Of a stretch of DNA of 64,000 nt, positions 18,296 to 26,039 are shown one piece after another. Position numbers and translations under genes: made by a program. The DNA lies in contig DASZYT010000004.1 of NCBI GenBank assembly GCA_035545275.1, forward strand, positions 1-64,000. Reading direction: 5' to 3'. Numbering within the stretch: position 1 is the stretch's first letter; every line of letters begins with the position of its first letter. Below the pieces are notes generated by a model. That model was not told the origin of the DNA and did not search any database. It saw only the letters and a list, made by a program, of their open reading frames with translations. The stretch is from DASZYT01 sp035545275. GTDB lineage: Bacteria > Patescibacteriota > Saccharimonadia > Saccharimonadales > UBA4665.

Positions 18296-18869
18296 AAAAC
18301 TCCTCTACCTCCTGCCAGCCCCTTACCCTACGCACGCCTTGCGCAATCGCCACGCCACGATTCCATGGATAGTCACCAAAGAGTAAAGCCGTGATGCCAG
18401 CTTCAGCCGCAGTATTACAGTGCTGCGCAAGATCATCCACTAGATATTGTGCGCCTATTTGGCGACAAATGTCCGCCTTCGTTGTTCTGTTATTAATTTC
18501 CCAGATAGGGACAAAATGTACTTCACTAAATACGTCAACAAAATGCTTATTGATCCACTGGTACGTTATATCTACCTCTCCTTTTGATCGTGCCGTTACA
18601 ATAACCAGTCTGAAGTTTGCCTTAAGCTTCTTGAGAGTGTGTTTAGCGGACTGGTCAGCGCGATATTGCAAAGTGGTTCCAGGGGCATGGAATGCGGCGG
18701 CGCGTCGTTCGATTTCTTCTCGCTCAACGTTCCAGAGTTTATCCCAGTGGTCACTGTAGTCCTCAACTGTCAGACGCGTACCATAGGTAGCATTACTAAA
18801 TGCTACAAAGGCTTCTGCATGGCCCGCCAACACGTCATCCATGTCTACCGCAATAATCGGCTTGTTCAT
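18276..18869 (-). CDS. HAD-family 5'-nucleotidase-like phosphatase
   Basis: A 197-residue HAD hydrolase. VDMDDVLAGH (residues 8-17) carries the nucleophile and acid/base Asp pair, VIVTARS is motif II, and YLVDDLAQH is motif IV. The small size and the MDDVL motif are those of the 5'(3')-deoxyribonucleotidase (NT5C) group, so a role in (deoxy)nucleotide dephosphorylation is likely but the substrate is not proven. TGTTAGAAT ends 7 nt before the ATG, suggesting a leaderless mRNA that would start the three-gene operon with ATL and miaA. Confidence 0.82.
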   Translation of the reverse strand: MNKPIIAVDMDDVLAGHAEAFVAFSNATYGTRLTVEDYSDHWDKLWNVEREEIERRAAAFHAPGTTLQYRADQSAKHTLKKLKANFRLVIVTARSKGEVDITYQWINKHFVDVFSEVHFVPIWEINNRTTKADICRQIGAQYLVDDLAQHCNTAAEAGITALLFGDYPWNRGVAIAQGVRRVRGWQEVEEFFDGRNG

Positions 18870-18887
18870 AGCGACTATTCTAACAGA

Positions 18888-20729
18888 TTAGAGCGAGCTT
18901 TTGCTGACCCGGCTTTTGGCTTCATTAGCAATGGTTTTGAAGAATTCTTCAAAATTCAGTTCCGGATGAGCGGCGACTACCTCCATATCCTTACGGATGC
19001 GTGGCGTCAGTCGGTCCTGACGAATCTCTTTTTCACCAATAACAACGGTATACGGCACCTTCATGAGCTCGGCAGCCCGGATTTTCTTGCCGACGGATTC
19101 GTTTGAGTTGTCGACTGTCACGCGCAAGCCTAAATCTTTGGCCTGAGCAGCTACTTTGTCGGCAAAGCTGACAGTTTCCTCTTCTTGGTTCACGGTTACT
19201 AACCGTATTTGTTCCGGCGCCAGCCACACCGGGAAACGCCCTGCCGTGTGCTCAATGTACACGCTTAGGAAACGCTCGATAGAACCGAGCAGTGCACAGT
19301 GGATCATCACCGGTCGCTGCTGGCTGTCATCTTCGGCACTATATTCAAGACCGAACCGTTCCGGCATGACGAAATCAAGCTGCACCGTCGCTACTTGGTG
19401 TTCTCGGCCTAGCGCATCGGTCGCCATGAAATCAATCTTTGGTCCATAAAAGGCTGCTTCACCTTCTTGCTCAAAGTAGTTCAATTCGTTGGCTATAACT
19501 GCATTCTTCAGCTGGTCCTGCGCGCTCGCCCATAAACCAGCGTCGCCCAAGTAGGCATCACTATCGTCCCTGTAACTTAATCGTACACGTAACTCCATAC
19601 CGACGGTGCTATATAACTCGTTGGCGGCAGTCAGCAGGTTGTTTATCTCGGTTTCTATCTGATCGTGCCTCACAAACGCATGGCTATCGTCCTGGGTAAT
19701 GGCCCTCACCCGGCTCAACCCTCCCAGCTCGCCCGTCTTTTCATCACGATAAACAGTAGTCGTTTCTAGATAACGCAGGGGTAAGTCCCGATAAGAGCGT
19801 GGCCTGCTGGCATAAATTCGGGTGTGATGGGGGCAATTCATAGGTTTCAGTACTAATTCATCACTGGTTTCCTGGCTTTTGACTAGAAATAGCTCATCTC
19901 CAAATTTTGCCCAGTGTCCACTCATTTCATATAGGTCTTTCTTGGTCATGTGCGGGATCCATACCTTTTGGAAGCCGTGTCGTTCGCGTAGCTCATTCGA
20001 GAATTTAGCCAGTTCTTCACGCAGTACGGTCCCACGGGGAGTAAATAATGGCAGCCCCGAGCCAACCAGATCAGAGAATATGAATAGATCCAGCTCTTGT
20101 CCCAAGCGACGATGGTCGCGTTTTTTGGCTTCCTCTAGCATATTCAAGTACTGACGAAGCTCTTTGTCGGCCTCAAAAGCTACGCCGTAAATACGCTGCA
20201 TTTGGGCATTTTTCTCATTGCCCCGCCAGTAGGCCCCGGATACACGTAGTAGCTTAAAGGCGCCTACTTTACCAGTGTTCTCCACGTGCGGGCCACGGCA
20301 CAGGTCGGTAAAATCCCCGTCCTTATAAAAGGACACGCTTTCTACCTGTGAATCGCCCTCGGCAATAGTTCCCAGTTCAGCGGCATTCAGGTCTTTTGCG
20401 ACAGTGGTGCCGGCGCGCTTCAAATCATTCAGCAGCTCTTCTTTATATGGCTGCTGTGCTTCTTTAGCCCATACAATAGCCTCGTCTACTGGCTTTTCAA
20501 AATGTTCAAAGGGATGGTTGGCCTCAATAACTTTGTGCATCTCAGCTTCAACCTTTGCCAAATCATCTTCCGAAAGCTTCGTCTCGCCCAAATCAACATC
20601 GTAATAAAACCCGTTTTCTACCACCGGACCTACCCCAAACTTAGCGTGAGGCCACAGGTGTTGTACGGCCGTCGCTAGTATATGGGCAAGGCTGTGCCGC
20701 ATTGCATACAGAGGATCTTGTTGAGCCAT
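18888..20729 (-). CDS. thrS: Threonine-tRNA ligase lacking the TGS domain
   Basis: A 613-residue class II synthetase. The protein begins directly at the editing domain: HSLAH at residues 13-17 and LCRGPHVEN carry the editing ligands. The catalytic core has KPMNCPHH, DDSHAF and IHCALLGSIERF, which supply the zinc Cys, His and His, and the C-terminal anticodon-binding domain follows. The roughly 60-residue N-terminal TGS domain of E. coli ThrRS is missing. The start is the ATG at 20729: AAGGAG lies 8-9 nt before it, whereas an in-frame GTG at 20738 would fall inside this Shine-Dalgarno. Expression is controlled by the T-box leader. Confidence 0.96.
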   Translation of the reverse strand: MAQQDPLYAMRHSLAHILATAVQHLWPHAKFGVGPVVENGFYYDVDLGETKLSEDDLAKVEAEMHKVIEANHPFEHFEKPVDEAIVWAKEAQQPYKEELLNDLKRAGTTVAKDLNAAELGTIAEGDSQVESVSFYKDGDFTDLCRGPHVENTGKVGAFKLLRVSGAYWRGNEKNAQMQRIYGVAFEADKELRQYLNMLEEAKKRDHRRLGQELDLFIFSDLVGSGLPLFTPRGTVLREELAKFSNELRERHGFQKVWIPHMTKKDLYEMSGHWAKFGDELFLVKSQETSDELVLKPMNCPHHTRIYASRPRSYRDLPLRYLETTTVYRDEKTGELGGLSRVRAITQDDSHAFVRHDQIETEINNLLTAANELYSTVGMELRVRLSYRDDSDAYLGDAGLWASAQDQLKNAVIANELNYFEQEGEAAFYGPKIDFMATDALGREHQVATVQLDFVMPERFGLEYSAEDDSQQRPVMIHCALLGSIERFLSVYIEHTAGRFPVWLAPEQIRLVTVNQEEETVSFADKVAAQAKDLGLRVTVDNSNESVGKKIRAAELMKVPYTVVIGEKEIRQDRLTPRIRKDMEVVAAHPELNFEEFFKTIANEAKSRVSKSSL

Positions 20730-20753
20730 AATTCGCACTCCTTTTATCTACGT

Positions 20754-20963
20754 TAAAAATACAAAACGCGCCTTCGACTAAATACGCTTATACAGGTGTA
20801 CTTACTCTAAGACGCGTCTCGGGCCCAATCTAAGCATGTCGCACAACAACTGGGTGGTTCCACCGGACTTCTCCTCATAACAGAGGAGCACTTATACCGT
20901 CGCGTTAACGCACGCTGGGGCTGCCCACGAAGCTCAACGGATGGTGAGGCCGCTTCACCGCTT
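20754..20963 (-). promoter_or_regulatory. T-box riboswitch leader of thrS
   Basis: The minus-strand leader contains the T-box core: a bulge TGGAACC (20856-20862) flanked by GTCCGG and CCCAG. These pair with CCG-A-GAC and TTGGG downstream to give an antiterminator. It is preceded by a GCTCCTC/GAGGAG stem. A competing 20-bp terminator hairpin (20766-20817) overlaps the antiterminator and is followed by TTTTGTATTTTT. The TGGA would pair with UCCA, and the tRNA-Thr gene at 24484-24560 indeed ends in UCCA (discriminator U). Uncharged tRNA-Thr should therefore allow read-through into thrS. The specifier codon was not identified with confidence. Confidence 0.85.
20766..20817 (-). terminator. Intrinsic terminator inside the thrS leader
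   Basis: ACGCGTCTT pairs with AAGGCGCGT, and the inner GAGTAAGTAC pairs with GTATTTAGTC with one mismatch. A T-rich tract follows (rc of 20754-20765). It is the off state of the T-box switch. Confidence 0.85.
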
Positions 20964-20969
20964 AAGCGA

Positions 20970-20978
20970 AGTATAGCA
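20970..20978 (-). promoter_or_regulatory. Extended -10 promoter of the thrS leader
   Basis: TGCTATACT on the minus strand. No good -35 is seen 17 bp upstream. The start would lie near 20963, giving a leader of about 234 nt. Confidence 0.6.
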
Positions 20979-21000
20979 CTTGGGGCGGCCAAAAGTAAAA

Positions 21001-21042
21001 GGCGTAGGTTTCAGTACCCTCGCAAAGTACTAAACCTACGCC
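21001..21042. repeat. Strong 16-bp intergenic hairpin
   Basis: GGCGTAGGTTT (21001-21011) pairs with AAACCTACGCC (21032-21042), with AGTAC/GTACT inside after one mismatch and a loop containing CTCGCAA. No T run on the plus side and a weak one on the minus side. The stretch 21043-21253 holds no gene I can support. Confidence 0.6.
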
Positions 21043-21257
21043 CGGAAAGTTCTTAACCTCTCCCAAAACTTCACCGTACGCACTAATATAATCTAGTTGG
21101 TACAATATGGCTAGTACATTTATATTGTTTTTTCTACATTTACCCATGTGGATAAGCCAGGTGGCTGCTATATCATGTATGACGTACTCTGATGCAGCTC
21201 TTTCTTGCCTGTTACCGTATATGATATGTTGCTCTCCAATTTTTGATCATAATAAAA

Positions 21258-21273
21258 AGGCCCCTTTGGGCCT
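21258..21273 (-). terminator. Terminator of tRNA-Val
   Basis: AGGCCC/GGGCCT with a 4-nt loop, followed on the minus strand by TTTTTATT. Confidence 0.85.
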
Positions 21274-21283
21274 ATAGTGCGTA

Positions 21284-21360
21284 TGGTGGGGTTAAGAGGA
21301 CTCGAACCTCTGACCTCTTCCACGTCAAGGAAGCGCTCTAGCCAACTGAGCTATAACCCC
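21284..21360 (-). tRNA. tRNA-Val(GAC)
   Basis: A 77-nt cloverleaf with encoded ACCA. The acceptor is GGGGTTA/TAACCCC, the anticodon loop TTGACGT gives GAC, and the T arm carries GGTTCGAGTCC. Confidence 0.97.
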
Positions 21361-21374
21361 AAAATCACGTACTG

Positions 21375-21403
21375 ACTATAGCGTACTTACCCCTGTTTGG
21401 CAA
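21375..21403 (-). promoter_or_regulatory. tRNA-Val promoter
   Basis: TTGCCA (21398-21403), a 17-bp spacer and TATAGT (21375-21380) on the minus strand, 14 nt before the tRNA. Confidence 0.7.
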
Positions 21404-21448
21404 GGTAAGAAGCGAGCATCTTGCTTGTGCTTACCCCTGTTAGATTCA

Positions 21449-21477
21449 TTGACTCGTTGGGCCTACCATGCTACTAT
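21449..21477 (+). promoter_or_regulatory. Promoter of a 38-codon gene
   Basis: TTGACT (21449-21454), an exact 17-bp spacer and TACTAT (21472-21477). The transcript would begin near 21484, about 22 nt before the TTG start. Confidence 0.75.
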
Positions 21478-21505
21478 AGCTCGGTTAAACGAGGTGTTGA
21501 GTGTT

Positions 21506-21622
21506 TTGAGTAACACGAAACAGAGCGCACTTGATGCGTTCACGCTGTTTTATGAAGAATTAACTTCTTCAAATCCGACTAATAGAATCAAACGATTACG
21601 TATAGTTGAGGCTCAGAAATAG
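21506..21622 (+). CDS. Small protein of 38 residues, unknown function
   Basis: I do not recognise this protein. The proposed start is TTG (TTGAGTAACACG) with GAGGTG 9 nt upstream, giving a 38-residue product with an acidic/aromatic middle (DAFTLFYEEL) and a basic C-terminus (RIKRLRIVEAQK). Support comes from the unit as a whole: a consensus promoter just upstream and an intrinsic terminator just downstream, with nothing else between. An upstream in-frame GTG/TTG would give a longer protein, but the transcript probably starts too late for that. It might instead be a non-coding RNA. Confidence 0.5.
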   Translation: MSNTKQSALDAFTLFYEELTSSNPTNRIKRLRIVEAQK

Positions 21623-21644
21623 CTAAACTCTAGGTCGCACAATA

Positions 21645-21676
21645 AGCCGATCCTCCTGTGGGGTCGGTTTTTAGTT
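21645..21676 (+). terminator. Terminator of the 38-codon gene
   Basis: CCGATCC pairs with GGGTCGG (one G-T pair) and is followed by TTTTTAGTTTT. Confidence 0.8.
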
Positions 21677-21739
21677 TTCCCCTTTCTTATTCGTGTTTTT
21701 CCACTAGCATTATTGCCAGGGCTATGACAATATATAGGC

Positions 21740-22153
21740 ATGGTATGCATATATTGCGGTTCTTCCATGGAAGTATCCAACTCCCGTAACCAGAAGCGCC
21801 TCAATCAAGTGTGGCGGCGCCGACGATGTAAGGAGTGTGGGGCGATATACACCACTCACGAGGCACTAGACCTTTCGCAGGCCCTCTCTGTACGTAAAAA
21901 CGGCATCTTGACCCCTCTGGTGCGCGACAAACTCTTTATGAGCATCTTCCGCAGCTGCCAGCACAGGAAAGACGCCGTAGACGACGCTGGCGCCCTGACA
22001 GACACCATACTGAGCACCGTTAGCCTGCGGTCCGAGAAAGGTGCCGTAGACGCCTCCCTTATTGTCCACGTGGCATCTGAGACGCTGGCCCGTTTCGATA
22101 AGGTAGCCGTAGTCCACTACGAGGCATTTCATCCTCGAGCTGCAGTTACCTAG
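21740..22153 (+). CDS. nrdR: NrdR-like transcriptional regulator
   Basis: A 137-residue NrdR, slightly shorter than the usual 150. The zinc ribbon has CIYCG at residues 3-7 and CKECG about residues 31-35, with the basic RRRRCKE stretch. The ATP-cone covers about residues 48-137 (VRKNGILTPLVRDKL). NrdR senses dATP/ATP and represses ribonucleotide reductase genes. ACAATATATAGG just before the start resembles half of a NrdR box, so autoregulation is possible. It converges with the glycosyltransferase gene, overlapping by 4 nt. Confidence 0.88.
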   Translation: MVCIYCGSSMEVSNSRNQKRLNQVWRRRRCKECGAIYTTHEALDLSQALSVRKNGILTPLVRDKLFMSIFRSCQHRKDAVDDAGALTDTILSTVSLRSEKGAVDASLIVHVASETLARFDKVAVVHYEAFHPRAAVT

Positions 22154-23754
22154 ATTTTCGTTTCCCCAGTTTCGGTGATAACCGCTTTTTCGGTAATGTC
22201 GAATTTGTCCAGATACAGGCCCAGCATGAGGCGGGTCTGAGAGTAGAGAGCTGCCAGGGCTCCGTATACAATGGTCGTCAGCGGCAGATAAATCCACTGC
22301 AACACCATAAAAATAGTCCGATGCCGCTTATAGCGGAGTGGCCGGGGCGGCAAGGTCCTCAAGCAGACAAACAGAGAAAGAAGTCCACCGATCAAGCCTA
22401 CTGTCTGGATACGACTTACCAGGATGGGAAGCTCGTTGGCAGCATAGTTCTGCGGATTGAAAAGCAATGGGATAAATCCGGAAAAAGCCAACAGCAATGG
22501 CCCCACCGCCCACGTAACGTGGCCTTCAAACGCCCGCAAGAACTTTGTAGTCAAGTCCCATTTGGGTATTTTGTTTTTCGTGAAGAAGCCCTTGGTGGCG
22601 ATATAGGCGATGTCAGACGCCCCGTATGTCCAACGTCGCAACTGAATAAATTGGGCTTTGAGAGTACGGACATAGCCATCGGCTAGCACTGCATCCTGGT
22701 AAATGGGTACCGAGAGCGGATACACGCGGTAGTCGCCTTCAAACCGAAAATAGCTACGCCAAAATTGGTGCCCATCCTCGACAATTGTACGGACACTCCA
22801 AAAGTCGGTCTCGATAAGCGCCCGCATACTTTGAGCGTGTGATGAGAAATTGCGCTGCATATGCGGACGCTGGGTGAGCACTATGTAAAAGAATGAGTTG
22901 CCCGTGGCTACGACACGCATAGGGGCCGGAGCATCCCAAATGTTGTTGGTATACATCGGGAGCGGCTGGAATGAAGCATGCACCGGATCTGGCGCAGCTA
23001 CATATAGGTAGCTCAGGGCCGCCAAATATTGTTTGTGGGGGCGATTATCGGCATCCAGGGTAGTTACGGGTACACGGGTGGGGTCGATGTGCTCTTTTTC
23101 GAGATACTTTTGCAGCTCGCGCCCGGCATAGGTCACATTGCCACCTTTGCCAATGATTTCACCCGGAATATCAGCGGGATGCTTCACCGCCATGGCGTGT
23201 CTGAACTGGCCTTTGTACTCCGCTACCAGGTCTTTGACTCGCTGCTCGGTCTCTATGCCCGCTCTACCTTCGTAGGCGATAACAAGGATTACTTTTTTCA
23301 TATCGTAGGCAGACTCTGCCACGGCCTTGATAGTAGGCTCAAGTACTTCGCGCGCCTCTTTATAGGTAGCAACCATCACGGCGTGCACTACCTCATCCGG
23401 CCGCACCATTGGGGGGTGTTTGGCAAGTCGTTGCACGTTCCGATAATGCCATTTGGGGTGGTGTTTACCTTTTGCCTCGCCCGTTTGTAACTCCTCCAAA
23501 AGCTCGTTCCAGTTAATCCGCTCGTGCTGTCTCATGGTACGGTAGCCCTGAATGGCCCGTGCATCTACTCCGATGGTTCGTACAAATACAATGAGGATGT
23601 AAGCCAAGATAAAGAAGGCTGCTAACGTCACATTGATAAGACTCAATATGAAAGGCAGAAACAACATGGTCCACGTTACGAGGCCGGGCAATATTTCAAA
23701 GAAGCGGTATAGCCTGCTACGGTCTTCTTTGAATGGAATTTCCAGATCGGTCAT
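22150..23754 (-). CDS. Membrane glycosyltransferase, family GT2
   Basis: A 534-residue processive-type glycosyltransferase. Two N-terminal membrane helices (about 22-60) precede the GT-A domain, with VMVATYKEAREV, the TLDADN motif (DxD-like), VEDGHQFWR and QLRRWTYG (QxxRW). Three to four C-terminal helices end the protein. This order is that of cellulose/hyaluronan-synthase-like enzymes that make and export a polysaccharide, but the sugar cannot be told. It follows a small membrane protein gene by 6 nt, so they share an operon. Confidence 0.9.
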   Translation of the reverse strand: MTDLEIPFKEDRSRLYRFFEILPGLVTWTMLFLPFILSLINVTLAAFFILAYILIVFVRTIGVDARAIQGYRTMRQHERINWNELLEELQTGEAKGKHHPKWHYRNVQRLAKHPPMVRPDEVVHAVMVATYKEAREVLEPTIKAVAESAYDMKKVILVIAYEGRAGIETEQRVKDLVAEYKGQFRHAMAVKHPADIPGEIIGKGGNVTYAGRELQKYLEKEHIDPTRVPVTTLDADNRPHKQYLAALSYLYVAAPDPVHASFQPLPMYTNNIWDAPAPMRVVATGNSFFYIVLTQRPHMQRNFSSHAQSMRALIETDFWSVRTIVEDGHQFWRSYFRFEGDYRVYPLSVPIYQDAVLADGYVRTLKAQFIQLRRWTYGASDIAYIATKGFFTKNKIPKWDLTTKFLRAFEGHVTWAVGPLLLAFSGFIPLLFNPQNYAANELPILVSRIQTVGLIGGLLSLFVCLRTLPPRPLRYKRHRTIFMVLQWIYLPLTTIVYGALAALYSQTRLMLGLYLDKFDITEKAVITETGETKI

Positions 23755-23760
23755 GGTGGT

Positions 23761-24123
23761 CTAGCGCAGGACAAGTAATGCGTTACTTACCACAATTGTA
23801 AGCACCAGGAGTAATATTCCTAGTGCCAGTATCGTAATAGCCAGCTGGCGATGGATATGGTAGGTACGTACGCTTAAGGCAAATTGGGCTACAAACGTTA
23901 AGAGCGCAAAGACTATAAAGCTCAATAAATCTACGACGTTTCCGCTTTTAAAGCGATCGATGACAGCTGGGTTTGAGCAGTCACGACACTGAACTGTGTA
24001 GGCGCCGTGCCCTGCGCTGAGCCTTAGTAGAATCCATATCGGCGCCAACAATGCTAAAAAGATATTGACCGTTAATAAAATAAGCACCGCACGGTCGTGA
24101 AAGTATTTCTTTGGGATAGTCAT
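23761..24123 (-). CDS. Small membrane protein with the glycosyltransferase
   Basis: A 120-residue protein with three hydrophobic segments (about residues 12-35, 57-82 and 91-116) and a short extracytoplasmic part containing the pair CRDC. I do not recognise a family. The tight link to the GT2 gene suggests an accessory role in its polysaccharide pathway. TATAAT (24132-24137) ends 8 nt before the ATG with no Shine-Dalgarno, so it is probably leaderless. Confidence 0.6.
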   Translation of the reverse strand: MTIPKKYFHDRAVLILLTVNIFLALLAPIWILLRLSAGHGAYTVQCRDCSNPAVIDRFKSGNVVDLLSFIVFALLTFVAQFALSVRTYHIHRQLAITILALGILLLVLTIVVSNALLVLR

Positions 24124-24236
24124 TGGTCTCTATTATACCTTGTGGGAGGCCGCCGAGCGAATAGCGAATATCGAACCGCATCAGGCACGCACGACCATCA
24201 AATCAGTATTTTGTATTCTATCGAAAAAAACAATGC

Positions 24237-24311
24237 TGGTGCGGGTGGCGGGAGTCGAACCCGCGTCTTAGCCTTGGGAAGGCTACATAATGGCCGTTAT
24301 ACGACACCCGC
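24237..24311 (-). tRNA. tRNA-Gly(CCC)
   Basis: A 75-nt cloverleaf with encoded ACCA. The acceptor is GCGGGTG/CACCCGC, the anticodon loop TTCCCAA gives CCC, and the T arm has GGTTCGACTCC. Its 5' end directly abuts a copy of the tRNA-Thr 3' end. Confidence 0.96.
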
Positions 24312-24331
24312 TCATGGAGCCACCTCGGGGA
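24312..24331 (-). repeat. 20-nt copy of the tRNA-Thr 3' end
   Basis: TCATGGAGCCACCTCGGGGA is identical to 24481-24500, which covers the last part of the T arm, the acceptor strand, UCCA and 3 flanking nt of tRNA-Thr. The copy lies 169 nt away, next to tRNA-Gly. It is a remnant of a tandem tRNA duplication or of an att site. Confidence 0.75.
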
Positions 24332-24445
24332 TTATAGCTTCAGGCCGGGAAAACCTTAACTTCATGGAACGTTTTCTCGGCTTCGGCATATATCGCCTGC
24401 TGATCGCAGCCGCTATCGAACCTGGGTTCGCGTCCGCCGTGGACG

Positions 24446-24484
24446 ATGAAGTCTCCATGGCCCAAAAAACCATGCAGACTTCAT
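24446..24484 (-). repeat. 15-bp hairpin at the tRNA-Thr 3' side
   Basis: ATGAAGTCTCCATGG (24446-24460) and CCATGCAGACTTCAT (24470-24484) pair with one mismatch. The loop reads TTTTTTGGG on the minus strand. The stem starts in the encoded CCA, so it may affect 3' maturation. Confidence 0.55.
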
Positions 24485-24560
24485 GGAGCCACCTCGGGGA
24501 CTCGAACCCCGGACCCCCGCTTTACGAAAGCGATGCTCTAGCCAACTGAGCTAAGGTGGC
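24484..24560 (-). tRNA. tRNA-Thr(CGT)
   Basis: A 77-nt cloverleaf. The acceptor is GCCACCT/AGGTGGC, the anticodon loop TTCGTAA gives CGT, and the encoded tail is UCCA with discriminator U. The UCCA matches the TGGA bulge of the thrS T-box. Minus-strand TGCTATAAT at 24575-24583 is a likely extended -10 promoter. Confidence 0.97.
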
Positions 24561-24748
24561 ACAAGATCCCAACTATTATAGCAAAGGTTGTTCGCTCGGA
24601 AGCCTAGGCTTAGCCAAAACTGCAAAAAGTTGGGTCATAAAACAATCTTTGGGGCGAATATTGGACCCAAAAGAATAAGGCATTCTTCCTACATCATGGC
24701 ACAATTCACCCCCGTTATAGGAGTGCCCGTGTCGCATACATTTTTTAT

Positions 24749-25249
24749 TCAGGATGTCTCGTTCGACTGCCCTGTCGAATTGCGCCGGTACAAGCGGGGC
24801 GCCGCGCGTACAATCCACTTCCCGAGCAGGAAACCCGCGCCTGCGATAACAAAACTACCTATGATATCGGTAATGTGATGCACCCCAATGATAACCCTAG
24901 CAGCCCCTATGGCAATGGCGCACGCCAAGCTCACGAGACCCCAGCGCCATGAATAGACCGTCACCACATAGGTCAAGAAAGCAGCCAAAAGTGTGTGGTC
25001 TGACGGAAAGCCGTTGTCGGCCGCATGAGGAGTCCAAGGCTTAAAATGACCAGCCACAAAAGGCCGTGTATCATAAAAAAAGTGGCCGGCGACTTTTGCT
25101 AACAGTATGGCCAGCAACCCGCCGCACACCAGTAACGTAGCCATTCTGATACGGTCGGACCACTTTTTTTGGAAGACCCATACCAGTACCACGATAAGCA
25201 CAGGTACTATCAACAGATACTTCGCGATATCAATTGTCAGCTGATGCAT
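24749..25249 (-). CDS. PAP2-family phosphatase
   Basis: A 166-residue integral membrane phosphatase. The three PAP2 motifs are visible: KVAGHFFYDTRPF, PSDHT and ARVIIGVHHITD. Several membrane helices separate them. Proteins of this size dephosphorylate undecaprenyl pyrophosphate or phosphatidic acid, and the substrate cannot be told. TAAAAT (25257-25262) ends 7 nt before the ATG. The purines AAGGA between them are too close to act as a Shine-Dalgarno, so the mRNA is probably leaderless. The gap 24561-24748 holds only the tRNA-Thr promoter. Confidence 0.88.
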   Translation of the reverse strand: MHQLTIDIAKYLLIVPVLIVVLVWVFQKKWSDRIRMATLLVCGGLLAILLAKVAGHFFYDTRPFVAGHFKPWTPHAADNGFPSDHTLLAAFLTYVVTVYSWRWGLVSLACAIAIGAARVIIGVHHITDIIGSFVIAGAGFLLGKWIVRAAPRLYRRNSTGQSNETS

Positions 25250-25387
25250 TCCTTATATTTTACCGCAAAAGTCCTAAAAATATGTGTAGGTTTTGAACAT
25301 AACGAAGCGTGTAAAAATTCTTATAGACGTAAGCGCGTATGGCGCTATATTGTGAGACCGGTATGATGATGTGCGAAGGAGGGAGCC

Positions 25388-25936
25388 ATGAGGCAAGCCC
25401 CAACCAAACCAGCGACATTTCCTTCCGTGGGCTTAAGGCCCGCCTTTGCAACTGTGCTATTTAGCACAAACCGCCATAAAAGTGTCCTATGGTCAGCCGC
25501 AGTGCTGACCTTTTTTGCACTTTGGGCCACCGCATGGTACGCCTATGAACATCGTTCGGCCCCATCGACTGCTTTGTCGGCTACGAACATATCCAACAAC
25601 CCGTCCGGTGTAGCTCCCACTCGTCATGAGACTGTGGGTACGAGCCCTGCTCCACCCCCGACTGGTTCATCCGTGCAGACAAATGTCCAAGCTAACACTG
25701 GTGGATCCAGCCCTACCGGTAATCCTTCTGGGTCTGTCAGCGTAACGGTAAACGGCCAGCCGATCGCGGTGCCGCAAAACGGATCTACACAGAAAGTACT
25801 GTCCGATAAAAACGGCCAGACTACTGTCAACATCTCATCCAACAGTAGCTCATCGGCCGATTCTGGCGGCAGCAACACTTCAACCAACCTCGAGGTCTAT
25901 ACCCAGACCACCAGCGACAGTTCAAGCGTACCTTAA
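25388..25936 (+). CDS. Single-pass secreted/anchored Ser-Thr-rich protein
   Basis: A 182-residue protein. A cytoplasmic N-terminus of about 30 residues is followed by one hydrophobic helix (about 32-53), then about 125 extracytoplasmic residues rich in Ser, Thr, Asn and Gly without recognised domains. A short ordered segment is SVSVTVNGQPIAVPQNG. A Shine-Dalgarno GGAGGGAG precedes the ATG. It heads a run of three low-complexity surface proteins. Confidence 0.65.
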   Translation: MRQAPTKPATFPSVGLRPAFATVLFSTNRHKSVLWSAAVLTFFALWATAWYAYEHRSAPSTALSATNISNNPSGVAPTRHETVGTSPAPPPTGSSVQTNVQANTGGSSPTGNPSGSVSVTVNGQPIAVPQNGSTQKVLSDKNGQTTVNISSNSSSSADSGGSNTSTNLEVYTQTTSDSSSVP

Positions 25937-26039
25937 CGTCTAAGATCGTGGTCTTCCGACCTGGCGAGAGCGAATAAAACTCTCACGAGGCCGGGCGAAC
26001 ACCGGGAATATCAACTAAGTTCTGCAAAAGGAGGCAAAA

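Noticed and set aside
24312..24500. Integrated island flanked by att sites
   Set aside because: The repeats are only 169 bp apart and hold no integrase or cargo, so at most a remnant is present.
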